From Bacteroidales bacterium (lineage in GTDB: Bacteria; Bacteroidota; Bacteroidia; Bacteroidales; UBA3824): DNA of 64,000 bases. Below, piece after piece: positions 35,774 to 44,945 of the stretch; position 1 is the first letter of the stretch, and each line of letters opens with the position of its first letter. Both the position numbers and the translations under genes were made by a program. The DNA lies in contig JAFPYR010000083.1 in assembly GCA_017412115.1 (NCBI GenBank), positions 1-64,000 of the forward strand, written 5' to 3'. Under the pieces are notes generated by a model that was given only the letters and a program-made list of their open reading frames with translations, made no database searches and was not told the DNA's origin.

Positions 35774-36408
35774 AGGAAACAACATATAATATCGTAGATA
35801 AGTTTTCTGACAAGGCAAAAGCTGATTTTCAGCTTGTTACCATGGCTCAGGGCGGGGATCAGAAGGCTTTTACGAAATTACTCTCAAAATATCGGGAATC
35901 AGTGTTTTTTATGATTGCCAAGATGGTAAAAAATCATGATGATGCCGAAGATTTAACTATGGACTCATTCGGGAGGGCGTTTAGAAATATCAGTCTTTAT
36001 AAGCCTACGAGTGCTTTTAGTACGTGGCTTTTTAGGATTGCCTCCAACAATGCGATTGATTATATCAGAACCAACCGTCAAAAAACTATTTCTATCGACA
36101 AGACTCAAGAAGAAGAAAACGAAACTAATTATGATGCTTTTCCGGCGTTGATTGAGGGCAGCAAAGACCCTGAAGAAAATATGATTTCCGTTCAAAAAAG
36201 CAGAATCATGCGTTCCGTTGTGGATCAGTTGCCAGAGGATTACAAGCATATAACCGAGATGCGTTATTTTCAGGAGAAAAGTTATATTGAGATTTCTAAA
36301 GAGTTGGATTTGCCGATAGGAACAGTTAAAGCAAGACTTTTCCGTAGCCGTGAATTGCTTTTGGCGATATTAAAAGACAGAAATTTTGCAAAGGATAATT
36401 TCAAATAA
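35764..36408 (+). CDS. ECF-type sigma-70 family RNA polymerase sigma factor
   Basis: This 214-residue sigma factor has region 2 at about 35-105 (KLLSKYRESVFFMIAKMVKNHDDAEDL, then TWLFRIASNNAIDYIRTNR) and region 4 at about 140-200 (LPEDYKHITEMRYFQEKSYIEISKELDLPIGTVKARLFRSR). The acidic linker between them (about 112-130) is longer than in minimal ECF factors. No anti-sigma gene is adjacent; the start overlaps the glycosyltransferase end by 10 bases, implying coupled expression. Its regulon cannot be told from the sequence. Sigma factors without a partner anti-sigma in this order often serve general envelope or growth functions, which is an inference here. Confidence 0.92.
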   Translation: MEVKETTYNIVDKFSDKAKADFQLVTMAQGGDQKAFTKLLSKYRESVFFMIAKMVKNHDDAEDLTMDSFGRAFRNISLYKPTSAFSTWLFRIASNNAIDYIRTNRQKTISIDKTQEEENETNYDAFPALIEGSKDPEENMISVQKSRIMRSVVDQLPEDYKHITEMRYFQEKSYIEISKELDLPIGTVKARLFRSRELLLAILKDRNFAKDNFK

Positions 36409-36434
36409 TTTAAAAGAAAAAAAAGAATCAGAAG

Positions 36435-37058
36435 ATGGACATTCAAAAATATTTTCCGAATTTAACACCGCTGCAAATAGAGCAGTTTTCCGTTTTGGAG
36501 AAACTTTATCCACAATGGAACGAAAAAATCAACGTTATTTCAAGGGCTGACATCGAGCATTTGTTTGTCCGTCATATACTTCATTCCCTTTCTATTGCAA
36601 AATTCAATTTGATAGAATCCTCCGAAAATATTCTTGACGTAGGTACGGGCGGAGGTTTTCCGGGGATTCCGTTAGCGGTGATGTATCCTGAGAAAAAATT
36701 TACGCTGATAGATTCAATCGGTAAAAAAATCACTGTTGCAAGCAGTATAGCTCAAGCAGCCGGTTTAAAAAATGTTACGGCTAAACAAATAAAATCCAAT
36801 ATGTTGAACGAAAGGTTTGATACGATTACGAGCCGTGCCGTTACTGCATTTCCTAACTTTTTGAAACAGACGAAAAACAATCTTGAAAAAAACGAAAAAT
36901 CAAAAATAGTATATTTAAAAGGCGGAGATTTCGATGATGAAATTTCCGCCGTAAAGTCTAAATGTAAAATTTATAACATAACGGAGATTTTTGACGATGA
37001 ATTTTTTGAAACCAAAAAAATTATCGTTTATACGCCTTTTATAAATACCGTTAAATAA
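36435..37058 (+). CDS. rsmG: 16S rRNA (guanine-527-N7) methyltransferase
   Basis: This 207-residue class I methyltransferase modifies G527 in the 530 loop of 16S rRNA. Motif I is ILDVGTGGGFPGIPLA; FTLIDSIGKK and SRAVTAF are the other conserved GidB/RsmG segments. NEKINVISRADIEHLFVRHILHSL at about 32-55 is the family's RNA-binding N-terminal signature. The length is normal. It starts 26 bases after the sigma factor gene and overlaps the convergent metallo-beta-lactamase gene by 8 bases at its 3' end. Confidence 0.95.
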   Translation: MDIQKYFPNLTPLQIEQFSVLEKLYPQWNEKINVISRADIEHLFVRHILHSLSIAKFNLIESSENILDVGTGGGFPGIPLAVMYPEKKFTLIDSIGKKITVASSIAQAAGLKNVTAKQIKSNMLNERFDTITSRAVTAFPNFLKQTKNNLEKNEKSKIVYLKGGDFDDEISAVKSKCKIYNITEIFDDEFFETKKIIVYTPFINTVK

Positions 37059-37692
37059 TTTCTACGAAAGGATTTTCTGTGGTTTCATGACTTACGGAAG
37101 TCGGTTCGCCATGTCCGGGGAAAATTTCGTATTCGCAGTCAAAACGTAAAATTTTGTTGCGGATAGAATTCATTTCGTCTTCGTATGATGCGCCTTCAAG
37201 GTCGGTCCTGCCGATTGTACCCTTGAAAATCGTATCACCGGTAAACATAAATTTCTCTTTTTCAGCGTAAATTGTCATGCCTCCGGGTGTGTGTCCGGGC
37301 GTTAATGTGCATTTCAATTCTGAATTGCCGAATTTTAGAGTCGTGCCTTCCTGACATTCGATGTCAATTTTTATCGGTTCTGAAATTTTCCATCCCCATC
37401 TTGAGGCATATTTATCGGCATCCTCCAAAAGGAAATTGTCTTTTATATTGGCAGCAAAGGGAATAGAAAATTTCTCTTTCAGAAAATTAACACCTAAAAT
37501 ATGGTCGCTATGACAATGGGTATTAGCAATTAAAACCGGTTTTAAATCTTTTTCTTGAAGAAATTTTAAGAAAAAATTGCGTTCGGCTTGACTGTAACAA
37601 CCCGGATCGATGATTACACATTCTTTGGTTTCATCATAAACGGCGTATGTATTAACTTCAAAAAGATTGAATCGGAAAAACTCTATATTCAT
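37051..37692 (-). CDS. Metallo-beta-lactamase-fold hydrolase (glyoxalase II-like)
   Basis: This 213-residue cytosolic MBL-fold protein has the binuclear metal motif THCHSDH (HxHxDH), TPGHTPGG with the third-motif His, the bridging Asp in FTGDTIFKGTIGRTD, and a closing PGHGEPTS His. This set matches glyoxalase II-like hydrolases such as YcbL, which cleave thioesters. It lacks the C-terminal helical substrate domain of true GloB, so the substrate is uncertain. The start overlaps the 3' end of the 110-residue gene by 4 bases (ATGA), placing it in the aspS unit. Confidence 0.9.
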   Translation of the reverse strand: MNIEFFRFNLFEVNTYAVYDETKECVIIDPGCYSQAERNFFLKFLQEKDLKPVLIANTHCHSDHILGVNFLKEKFSIPFAANIKDNFLLEDADKYASRWGWKISEPIKIDIECQEGTTLKFGNSELKCTLTPGHTPGGMTIYAEKEKFMFTGDTIFKGTIGRTDLEGASYEDEMNSIRNKILRFDCEYEIFPGHGEPTSVSHETTENPFVEII

Positions 37693-38021
37693 AAATTTTG
37701 CAGTACTTTTTCTAAAACGGTTTTATGCATCGGAATCGTTTTTTTGGCAAATTCAAAGATGTCTTTTAGTGCAGCAAAACTGTATTCCATGCTTGAATAA
37801 TCCGTGTATTGTTTGATCTCGACGTTAGAGCGCAAAATATCTTTGGTACTTTCGTCGAGCATTATGAAACATTCGATTATAACAATAACATTAGTACGGA
37901 TATTATCAAAAACTTCTTCAGTTCTTTTGATTTCTCCGTACATATTATAATCGGCTGTTACAAACATGATATTTTTACATGCTTGTAACATCCGGTTAAT
38001 TATGTTTTTTGTGTCGTTCAT
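37689..38021 (-). CDS. Uncharacterised 110-residue protein
   Basis: I do not recognise a family. The protein is soluble, has no signal peptide or TM helix, and looks alpha/beta: strands NIMFVTADY and NVIVIIECFIML, then mainly helical segments to the C-terminus (LKDIFEFAKKTIPMHKTVLEKVLQNL). Its ATG shares one base with the aspS stop (TAATG) and its TGA overlaps the next start (ATGA). It is therefore tightly coupled between aspS and the MBL hydrolase, which makes it very likely to be a real translated gene. Two cysteines are present but form no metal motif. Confidence 0.75.
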   Translation of the reverse strand: MNDTKNIINRMLQACKNIMFVTADYNMYGEIKRTEEVFDNIRTNVIVIIECFIMLDESTKDILRSNVEIKQYTDYSSMEYSFAALKDIFEFAKKTIPMHKTVLEKVLQNL

Positions 38022-39778
38022 TACTGTTTTTCGGGTTTTATAATTAATGACAATTCGTCTAATTGTTCGTCTGAAATCTTAGACGGAGCGTCAATCATAA
38101 TATCCCTTGCGGCATTGTTTTTCGGGAATGCGATAACGTCTTTTATCGAATCCGAACCGTTCATTAACGCAGCCCAACGGTCAAGACCGAAAGCCAAACC
38201 GCCGTGAGGAGGTGCACCGTATTTGAAAGCGTTAATAAGACAAGAGAACTGAGCCTGTGCCTTTTCTTCAGTAAAGCCCAAGAGTTTGAACATTCTTACC
38301 TGAAGTGCCGAATCATGTATTCTGATAGAACCGCCGCCGATTTCTACGCCGTTGATTACAAGGTCGTAAGCGTTAGCCCTTGCCTCGCCCGGATTTGTTT
38401 CCAAGATGTCATAATCCTCTTTTTTAGGCGAAGTAAACGGGTGGTGCATTGCGTAAAATCTTTGTGTTGCCTCGTCCCACTCAAAAAGCGGAAAATCAAC
38501 AACCCAAAGCGGTGCAAAAATATTTTTGTCTCTGAGTCCCAAACGGTTAGCCATTTCGATACGGAGAACACCCATTTGGTTTAAAACCGGAAGTTTTTTA
38601 CCGCAGAGAATTAATACTAAATCGCCTGTTCCTGCACCTGATTTTTTAGCGATTTCGGTGAGTTCTTCTGGAGAATAGAATTTGTCTACTGACGATTTAA
38701 CTGTTCCGTCTTCGTTGTATTTTATATAAACAAGACCTTTTGCGCCAACTTGCGGACGTTTTACCCATTCGGTGAGTTCGTCAGTTTGTTTGCGTGAATA
38801 ATTAGCACAACCGCCAACAGCAATAGCGCAAACGTATTCAGCCTCGTCAAAAATCTTGAAATTATGACCTTTAACATCGTCTGTGATGTTGTGAATTTTC
38901 ATGCCGAAACGAATATCGGGTTTGTCAGAGCCGTATTGCTCCATAGCGTCTTTCCAAACCATGCGCGGGAATTGATAATTCATTTCAATACCTTTGATTT
39001 CTTTGAAAAGATGTTTTGCCAAACCTTCAAAAACTTGAAGTACGTCTTCTTGTTCTACGAATGACATCTCGCAGTCGATTTGCGTGAACTCCGGCTGACG
39101 GTCAGCGCGTAAATCCTCGTCCCTGAAACATTTTACGATTTGATAGTAGCGGTCGATTCCGGCAACCATCAAAAGTTGTTTATATTGTTGAGGGCTTTGT
39201 GGAAGAGCGTAAAATTCGCCGTGATGAATTCTTGAGGGCACAACGTAATCCCTTGCGCCTTCGGGAGTTGATTTTATTAACATCGGCGTTTCAACTTCCA
39301 TAAAAGAATGTCCGTCCAAGAATCTGCGGACTTCAAACGACATTTTGTTTCTCAGTTGAAGACCTTTTATAATTGGTCTGCGGCGAATGTCGAGATAGCG
39401 GTATTTCATCAAAAGGTCTTCTCCGCCGTCAGTGTTGTCTTCGATAGTGAAAGGCGGAATTTCGCTTTTGTTAAGGATATTGAGTTCTTGAACGGTGAGT
39501 TCGATGTCACCGGTGGGAATGTCTTTGTTTTTGCTTGAACGTTCAGTAACAACGCCGATAGCCTGAATGACAAATTCTCTGCCGAGTTTTCTTGCTTTTT
39601 CGCAAAGTTCAGCGTTAGTTTCGGTGTTGAAAACGAGTTGTGTGATACCGTAACGGTCTCTTAAATCGACGAAAGTCATTCCGCCGAGGTTTCTTACTTT
39701 CTGCACCCAGCCGCAGAGAGTAACTGTTTTGTTGATGTCAGCGGCTCTTAGTTCGCCGCAGTTATGTGTTCTGTACAT
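38021..39778 (-). CDS. aspS: Aspartyl-tRNA synthetase
   Basis: This 585-residue class II synthetase charges tRNA-Asp. An N-terminal OB-fold anticodon domain (about 1-105, [24 protein letters not shown]) is followed by the catalytic core with motif 2 [19 protein letters not shown], the bacterial GAD insertion (about 290-410), and motif 3 [15 protein letters not shown]. The bacterial-type length and insertion are complete. It heads a tightly packed three-gene unit with the 110-residue protein and the MBL hydrolase. Whether it is discriminating or also charges tRNA-Asn cannot be told by eye. Confidence 0.97.
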   Translation of the reverse strand: MYRTHNCGELRAADINKTVTLCGWVQKVRNLGGMTFVDLRDRYGITQLVFNTETNAELCEKARKLGREFVIQAIGVVTERSSKNKDIPTGDIELTVQELNILNKSEIPPFTIEDNTDGGEDLLMKYRYLDIRRRPIIKGLQLRNKMSFEVRRFLDGHSFMEVETPMLIKSTPEGARDYVVPSRIHHGEFYALPQSPQQYKQLLMVAGIDRYYQIVKCFRDEDLRADRQPEFTQIDCEMSFVEQEDVLQVFEGLAKHLFKEIKGIEMNYQFPRMVWKDAMEQYGSDKPDIRFGMKIHNITDDVKGHNFKIFDEAEYVCAIAVGGCANYSRKQTDELTEWVKRPQVGAKGLVYIKYNEDGTVKSSVDKFYSPEELTEIAKKSGAGTGDLVLILCGKKLPVLNQMGVLRIEMANRLGLRDKNIFAPLWVVDFPLFEWDEATQRFYAMHHPFTSPKKEDYDILETNPGEARANAYDLVINGVEIGGGSIRIHDSALQVRMFKLLGFTEEKAQAQFSCLINAFKYGAPPHGGLAFGLDRWAALMNGSDSIKDVIAFPKNNAARDIMIDAPSKISDEQLDELSLIIKPEKQ

Positions 39779-39814
39779 TTTTTACTGTATGTTTTTAACA
39801 AAATTTTCCGACCC

Positions 39815-39822
39815 CAAAATTA
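39815..39822 (-). promoter_or_regulatory. Putative -7 element (TAATTTTG) for aspS
   Basis: The complement reads TAATTTTG, an exact TAnnTTTG, 36 bases before the aspS ATG. No -33 TTTG at the proper distance was found. The remaining sequence to 40017 is AT-rich and shows no gene. Confidence 0.45.
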
Positions 39823-40017
39823 CAAATTTTTTTAGAATTAAACGATGTAACTGAATTAATTTTGTAATATTCTAAAAAAAAATAATATTTCTGCGCTAAA
39901 AGTAAAAACGGGTAATTTTTTTTTTAAAACGAGTTATGTTTATTTCGCTTGATAAATTTATCCCGCAAATATAAAGGTTTTATGAAATCAAAAGAAAAGT
40001 ATTAAGAAAAAAATGTT

Positions 40018-40048
40018 TTTGAAATTTCGTATAGATTTTTTATATTTG
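40018..40048 (+). promoter_or_regulatory. Predicted promoter of the AAA-ATPase/nuclease-like gene
   Basis: TTTG (40018-40021), 19 bases, TATATTTG (40041-40048). Both halves match TTTG-N19-21-TAnnTTTG; transcription would start about 18 bases before the ATG at 40074. Confidence 0.72.
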
Positions 40049-40073
40049 CCAACTAATAAAAATGTAAAAAACA

Positions 40074-41636
40074 ATGGCAACACCGCATAATTATCCTACA
40101 GGCAGGGCAGATTTTGAGTCAATCATCAAAGAAGATTTCATTTATGTTGATAAGACAGAAAGAATGTACGAAATGATTGGCAAAAGAAAGTTCGTTTTTC
40201 TTTCGCGACCGAGACGTTTTGGTAAATCGTTGTTGGTAAATACATTATGTGCTTATTTCGAGGGTAAAAAAGATCTTTTCAAAGGCTTGAAGATATACGA
40301 TTTAGAAAAAGATTGGATACAATATCCTGTGATTCAACTCGATATGTCGGCGGTAAAGGATAAGACTATTGAACAAATGCCGGTTTCAATAGGCAAACAA
40401 CTCGAAGTGTATGAAAAAAAATATGCAGTACCAGTTGATAATAGTCTAAGCAATGGCGACCGTCTTTTTCAACTCATCAAAGCCGCCAAAGCACAAACCA
40501 AACGTGATGTCGTTGTCCTTATTGACGAGTACGACGCGCCTCTAAACGCTCATTTGTATGATGGGAAACTTGTTGATGTAAAACCCATTTTGCAAGACGT
40601 TTATCAGCAACTTAAAGTATTGGAAAAGGACGAGAGATTTGTGTTTTTAACAGGTATTTCTAAGTTTTCGCAAGTGTCGATTTTTTCTACTATCAACAAC
40701 CTTGAAAAAATTTCGATGTGGGATAAATTTTCCGACATTTGCGGTATAACCCACGAAGAACTTCAAAGTTATTTTAAGGACGACATCGAAGTTTTGGCAG
40801 AAAAACACAACTGCACTTACGAAAAAATGATGCAACAGTTGATATATCAATACGATTGTTACCATTTTAGCAAAAATTCGCCTGCAATGTTCAATCCTAC
40901 AAGCATTTTGAATGCTTTTGCCGAGGGTGAACTCAATAATCATTGGTTTGGAACGGCTACTTCTTCGTATATCATTGACCATTTGAAACGTCACAACGCT
41001 GATATTAAACGGCTTGCACCCAAGACATTGTTTGCTGACGATTTCGACGTTTCGCCAGAAGATTACGACAACCTTTGGCCGATTCTCTATCAGGCGGGGT
41101 ATTTGACAATTAAAAGTTTTGACCCGCAATGGAATACATACGTTTTGGACTATCCTAACAACGAAGTCCGCGTAGGCATGATGCAGAATATGATGAAGTA
41201 TTATTTCCCAAGGAATATTTCTTCGGGAAAAATCTCGATGCAGCAATTTTATGCCGCCCTTAAATCAGGACAAATCGATGAGGCGTTCACATACTTAAAA
41301 GATTTTTTGTCTGACATTCCCAATATCCTTAACAATAAGGAAGAAAAGCATTTTCAGACAATACTTTATGTAATGTTTACGTGGCTTGGTTTTTACACTG
41401 AGGTTGAGGTTAATACTGCCGTTGGACGTACCGATGTTGTAATCAAAAACGAAAAAAACATCTTCGTTCTTGAACTCAAAGTAGACGGTTCGGCTGATGA
41501 CGCATTAGCACAAATCAATTCCAAAAACTATTCAATTCCGTACAAGTACGACGGTAGAGAAGTCGTTAAAATCGGCGTAAATGTTTCAACCGAAAACAAC
41601 GTCAGGTCAATAGACAAATGGGTGGTGGAAAAATAA
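40074..41636 (+). CDS. AAA-ATPase-like protein with C-terminal PD-(D/E)XK nuclease-like domain
   Basis: This 520-residue protein belongs to a family common and often multicopy in Bacteroidota, with function unknown. The N-terminal AAA-ATPase-like part has FLSRPRRFGKSLLVNTL as a Walker A variant (G50-K51-S52) and VVVLIDEYDAPL as Walker B. The C-terminal domain (about 430-515) has GRTDVVIKNEKNIFVLELK, the D...ExK pattern of a PD-(D/E)XK nuclease fold. A role in DNA processing or defence has been suggested for relatives but is not established. It stands alone on the + strand with its own promoter. It looks intact, in contrast to the Rpn-family fragment at 14489. Confidence 0.85.
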   Translation: MATPHNYPTGRADFESIIKEDFIYVDKTERMYEMIGKRKFVFLSRPRRFGKSLLVNTLCAYFEGKKDLFKGLKIYDLEKDWIQYPVIQLDMSAVKDKTIEQMPVSIGKQLEVYEKKYAVPVDNSLSNGDRLFQLIKAAKAQTKRDVVVLIDEYDAPLNAHLYDGKLVDVKPILQDVYQQLKVLEKDERFVFLTGISKFSQVSIFSTINNLEKISMWDKFSDICGITHEELQSYFKDDIEVLAEKHNCTYEKMMQQLIYQYDCYHFSKNSPAMFNPTSILNAFAEGELNNHWFGTATSSYIIDHLKRHNADIKRLAPKTLFADDFDVSPEDYDNLWPILYQAGYLTIKSFDPQWNTYVLDYPNNEVRVGMMQNMMKYYFPRNISSGKISMQQFYAALKSGQIDEAFTYLKDFLSDIPNILNNKEEKHFQTILYVMFTWLGFYTEVEVNTAVGRTDVVIKNEKNIFVLELKVDGSADDALAQINSKNYSIPYKYDGREVVKIGVNVSTENNVRSIDKWVVEK

Positions 41637-41674
41637 TTTTTCCCTACCACTAAATTAATCAACACTTTTTTATC

Positions 41675-42127
41675 ATGGCTGATGACGAAAAATTTATGAA
41701 AGCGGCTTTGGACGAAGCCTTGAAAGCCTTTGACGAAGATGAAGTTCCAATCGGGGCGGTGATTGTCGTTAACGGGAAAATCGTAGCCCGTGCGCATAAT
41801 ATGACCGAACGGTTGAACGATGTTACTTCGCACGCTGAAATGCAGGCTCTAACCATTGCAAGTTCGCAAGGCGGAAAATATCTTCCTCAGGCAACGCTTT
41901 ATGTTACTGTTGAACCGTGCGTTATGTGTGCCGGAGCATTGTCTTGGGCTCAAATCGGACGGATTGTGTACGGCGCAAAAGACATAAAACGCGGCTTTCA
42001 AAAATATGAAAACTGCGTTTTATGTCAAAATCTTTCGCTTCTTCATCCCAAAACGGAAGTCGTTTCTGGTGTTTTAGAAGCCGAATGTGCCGATTTAATG
42101 AAGTCGTTTTTCGCTAAAAAGAGGTGA
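41675..42127 (+). CDS. tadA: tRNA-specific adenosine deaminase-like nucleoside deaminase
   Basis: This 150-residue zinc deaminase of the TadA/cytidine deaminase fold converts A34 to inosine in tRNA-Arg(ACG). The zinc and proton-shuttle motif is HAE at 53-55 (TSHAEMQAL). The other zinc ligands are Cys82 and Cys85 in VEPCVMCAGAL. DEVPIGAVIV at 22-31 and the ARAHNMTE segment, which contacts tRNA in TadA, favour TadA over guanine deaminase. It starts 38 bases after the preceding gene and converges with the PAP2 gene. Confidence 0.9.
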   Translation: MADDEKFMKAALDEALKAFDEDEVPIGAVIVVNGKIVARAHNMTERLNDVTSHAEMQALTIASSQGGKYLPQATLYVTVEPCVMCAGALSWAQIGRIVYGAKDIKRGFQKYENCVLCQNLSLLHPKTEVVSGVLEAECADLMKSFFAKKR

Positions 42128-42134
42128 GAAAAAA

Positions 42135-42824
42135 TTAAAATTCTTTTATTGAACTTTTTTTGTCTTTTTTAGAAAAAATGCGTTTTTCAAGCGGTAGAAG
42201 CCAATGTGATATTCTTGCTGACAATATGCCAATTCCAGCTCCGGCAACTAAGTCGTTGAACCAATGTCTGTTATTGTGAATTCTGAAACAACCCACCGTT
42301 GCTGCCGCCAAGTATGCCGGAATTGATAATGCTTTTCCGTGAGTCAGCCTTATTAATTCGGCTCCCATAAACGCTGTTGCTGTATGTCCTGAAGGAAACG
42401 AATTGCTAGCAGACATATCAGGACGTCTTTCTCCGGCAGTTTCTTTTATCGGTGTTACTATCGCCCAACAAATAATACCTGCCGTAGCTGTTTTCAAAAG
42501 TCTGTCAGTAAATTTTTCTTTTCCGCCTATGCTCAAATATGCAACCGCAGGGGCGTATTGAAGAACATCGTCAAAATGAACGTGAGAACCACTCATTTTT
42601 TCGTAGAATAAATATCTCGCAGGACGGTTGAATGTGTTAGGTTTTCCTTCGGGACAATTGTATGCTATTGCGCCTACAGTTATCAGTGATGCCGGTAAAA
42701 TCAATCTTTTATACGAAAACGGATATTCTTTTTTGTTGGAAAATAACGAATCTTTGCCGTTTAAATTCTGTGCAGAACTTGCACCTACATACAAAAGGAT
42801 TAGGATCGTAAAGATAAATCTCAT
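42135..42824 (-). CDS. PAP2-family membrane phosphatase
   Basis: This 229-residue protein has a signal or first TM segment (about 1-18) and the three-part PAP2 active site: KETAGERRP, PSGHT, and RIHNNRHWFND with the catalytic His. Members remove phosphate from lipid substrates such as undecaprenyl pyrophosphate, phosphatidic acid or lipid A, at the periplasmic face. The substrate is not predictable. It is monocistronic, convergent with tadA and divergent from ilvD. Confidence 0.9.
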   Translation of the reverse strand: MRFIFTILILLYVGASSAQNLNGKDSLFSNKKEYPFSYKRLILPASLITVGAIAYNCPEGKPNTFNRPARYLFYEKMSGSHVHFDDVLQYAPAVAYLSIGGKEKFTDRLLKTATAGIICWAIVTPIKETAGERRPDMSASNSFPSGHTATAFMGAELIRLTHGKALSIPAYLAAATVGCFRIHNNRHWFNDLVAGAGIGILSARISHWLLPLEKRIFSKKDKKSSIKEF

Positions 42825-42940
42825 GATTAATTAATTGTTTTTGTTACTTTTATAAAAATTTGTTAAAAAAATCGGGTGCAAAGGTATGAAAAAAAATTAG
42901 CAAGGATTAATAATTTTATTAAAAAATAATAAATTTAATG

Positions 42941-42972
42941 TTGGTCAAGATTGAGTATTTTTTTTAACTTTG
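42941..42972 (+). promoter_or_regulatory. Predicted ilvD promoter
   Basis: TTG (42941-42943), 21 bases, TAACTTTG (42965-42972). This is a good match to the Bacteroidota -33/-7 pattern, 34 bases before the ilvD ATG. No leucine-, isoleucine- or valine-rich leader peptide is visible. Confidence 0.68.
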
Positions 42973-43006
42973 CGCCGTAAGAAAAAACAAACATCAAAAA
43001 AATATC

Positions 43007-44827
43007 ATGGATTTAAAAAGCAAAGTTAATACTTCCGGTCGTTTGATGGCGGCTGCACGCGGTTTGTGGCGTGCTAACGGAATGAAAGAAAACAATTTCG
43101 GCAAACCGATTATCGCTATTGCAAACTCTTTTACGCAGTTTGTACCCGGACACGTTCATTTGGATGAGTGTTCTAAAATCGTAAAGAAAACTGTTGAAGA
43201 CCTCGGTTGTTTTGCTGCCGAGTTCAATACTATTGCTATTGACGATGGTATTGCAATGGGACACGACGGAATGTTGTATTCACTTCCCTCGCGCGAGATT
43301 ATTGCCGATAGTGTTGAATATATGTGTCAAGCACACAAAGCCGATGCTTTGGTCTGCATTTCTAACTGCGACAAAATTACCCCCGGTATGCTTATGGCGG
43401 CAATGCGTCTTAACATTCCGACTGTTTTTGTATCAGGCGGACCTATGGAAGCCGGACGTTACAAAAACGGTAAAATCGACCTTATCGACGCTATGATTAT
43501 GGGCGGCGACAACGGCGTTTCAGAAGAAGAACTTTCAAAAGTTGAAAAAATCGCTTGTCCTACTTGCGGAAGTTGTTCTGGAATGTTCACTGCTAATTCA
43601 ATGAACTGTTTAACAGAGGCTTTAGGACTTTCTTTGCCGGGCAACGGAACTATTGTTGCAACTCACAAAAACCGCGTAAAACTTTTTGAAAAAGCAGGCA
43701 AACGTATCGTAGAACTCGCATACAAATATTATAACGAAAACGACAATTCGATGTTGCCGTTAAGCATTGCTACAAAACCGGCGTTCCTTAATTCAATGGC
43801 TTTGGATATTGCGATGGGCGGTTCAACAAATACAGTTCTTCACCTTTTGGCAGTGGCTCGTGAGGCTGGTGTTGATTTCAAAATGAAAGATATTGACGAG
43901 TTATCACGCAGAGTATCATGTATTTGCAAAGTTGCGCCTAATACTCACGATTATCACATCGAAGAGGTTAACCGTGCGGGCGGCGTTCTTAACATCATGG
44001 GCGAACTCGCAAAAGCCGGGCTTTTGGATTTAACTTGCAAGAGAATTGACGGATTGACATTAGGTGAGGCCGTTGAAAAATATTCAATTCTTCAAAGTCC
44101 TGTGCCTGAAGATGTTAAAGATATTTATACTTCAGCCGCAAGCGGTAAAATCGGACTTTTGAAAGTTGGTTCTCAAGATACTCGTTGGGAAACACTTGAT
44201 ACCGACAGAGAAAAAGGTTGTATCCGCGATGTCAATCATGCTTATACAAAAGACGGCGGTATTGCTGTTTTGTTCGGAAACATTGCCAAAGACGGTTGCG
44301 TTGTTAAGACGGCCGGTGTTAATGAGAAAATATTTAAATTCTCCGGCACGGCAAAAGTTTATGATTCACAAGATCAAGCCGTTGAAGCAATTCTCGGCGA
44401 TAAAGTAAAAGCCGGTGATGTTGTTGTCATCAAATACGAAGGTCCTAAAGGCGGACCCGGTATGCAGGAAATGCTTTATCCGACCTCTTATCTTAAATCA
44501 AAACATTTAGGCGATAAATGCGCTTTGATTACTGACGGTAGATTTTCAGGCGGAACTTCAGGCCTTTCTGTCGGACACGTTAGCCCTGAGGCAGCCTCTC
44601 ACGGCGAATTTGCGTTGATTCAAGACGGCGATATTATCGAATTTGACATCTTGAACCGTAGCGTAAATCTTAAAATCTCTGATGAGGAGTTGGAAAACCG
44701 TCGCAAAAAAATGGATGCCGACCCCGATGGTTACAAACCAAAACGCAACAGAAAAGTTTCTCGCGCTTTGCAACTCTACGCCGCTCATGCCTCAAGTGCT
44801 GACAAAGGCGCAGTAAGAGAGCTTTAG
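43007..44827 (+). CDS. ilvD: Dihydroxy-acid dehydratase
   Basis: This 606-residue Fe-S enzyme performs the third shared step of valine and isoleucine synthesis, dehydrating 2,3-dihydroxy acids. The cluster-binding cysteines are in [12 protein letters not shown] and [19 protein letters not shown]. The C-terminal substrate site includes [19 protein letters not shown]. The length fits the E. coli-type [4Fe-4S] enzyme. In many Bacteroidota ilvD leads an ilvBNC cluster; here the next genes are unrelated, so ilvD is solitary in this window. A terminator-like hairpin follows about 45 bases downstream. Confidence 0.96.
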   Translation: MDLKSKVNTSGRLMAAARGLWRANGMKENNFGKPIIAIANSFTQFVPGHVHLDECSKIVKKTVEDLGCFAAEFNTIAIDDGIAMGHDGMLYSLPSREIIADSVEYMCQAHKADALVCISNCDKITPGMLMAAMRLNIPTVFVSGGPMEAGRYKNGKIDLIDAMIMGGDNGVSEEELSKVEKIACPTCGSCSGMFTANSMNCLTEALGLSLPGNGTIVATHKNRVKLFEKAGKRIVELAYKYYNENDNSMLPLSIATKPAFLNSMALDIAMGGSTNTVLHLLAVAREAGVDFKMKDIDELSRRVSCICKVAPNTHDYHIEEVNRAGGVLNIMGELAKAGLLDLTCKRIDGLTLGEAVEKYSILQSPVPEDVKDIYTSAASGKIGLLKVGSQDTRWETLDTDREKGCIRDVNHAYTKDGGIAVLFGNIAKDGCVVKTAGVNEKIFKFSGTAKVYDSQDQAVEAILGDKVKAGDVVVIKYEGPKGGPGMQEMLYPTSYLKSKHLGDKCALITDGRFSGGTSGLSVGHVSPEAASHGEFALIQDGDIIEFDILNRSVNLKISDEELENRRKKMDADPDGYKPKRNRKVSRALQLYAAHASSADKGAVREL

Positions 44828-44830
44828 TTC

Positions 44831-44863
44831 AATTCATAATTCATAATTGACAATTGACAATTG
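44831..44863. repeat. Short direct repeats (AATTCAT / AATTGAC)
   Basis: The run AATTCATAATTCAT is followed by AATTGACAATTGACAATTG. It resembles the reverse complement of the 14-base tandem repeat at 33308. It lies just before the ilvD terminator and is not coding. Confidence 0.7.
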
Positions 44864-44870
44864 AAAAAAT

Positions 44871-44911
44871 AAAAATTACGGGTTACGGATTTCGTAATTC
44901 GTAATTTTTTT
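44871..44911 (+). terminator. Terminator-like hairpin after ilvD
   Basis: AAAAATTACGGGTTACGGA (44871-44889) pairs with TTCGTAATTCGTAATTTTT (44891-44909) through Watson-Crick and G-T pairs, followed by a T-run. The stem is AT-rich with a very small loop, so termination strength is uncertain. Confidence 0.6.
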
Positions 44912-44913
44912 GT

Positions 44914-44921
44914 TATTTTTG
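44914..44921 (+). promoter_or_regulatory. Putative -7 element (TATTTTTG) for the pseudo-caspase operon
   Basis: TATTTTTG is an exact TAnnTTTG 24 bases before the ATG at 44946. No TTTG is found at the -33 position, where the ilvD hairpin lies. Confidence 0.45.
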
Positions 44922-44945
44922 CGGCGGAAGATCTAATTAAAAATC

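Noticed and set aside
44871-44911. Possible riboswitch before the pseudo-caspase operon
   Set aside because: It is a simple AT-rich stem with a T-run at the end of ilvD; no conserved riboswitch core is visible.
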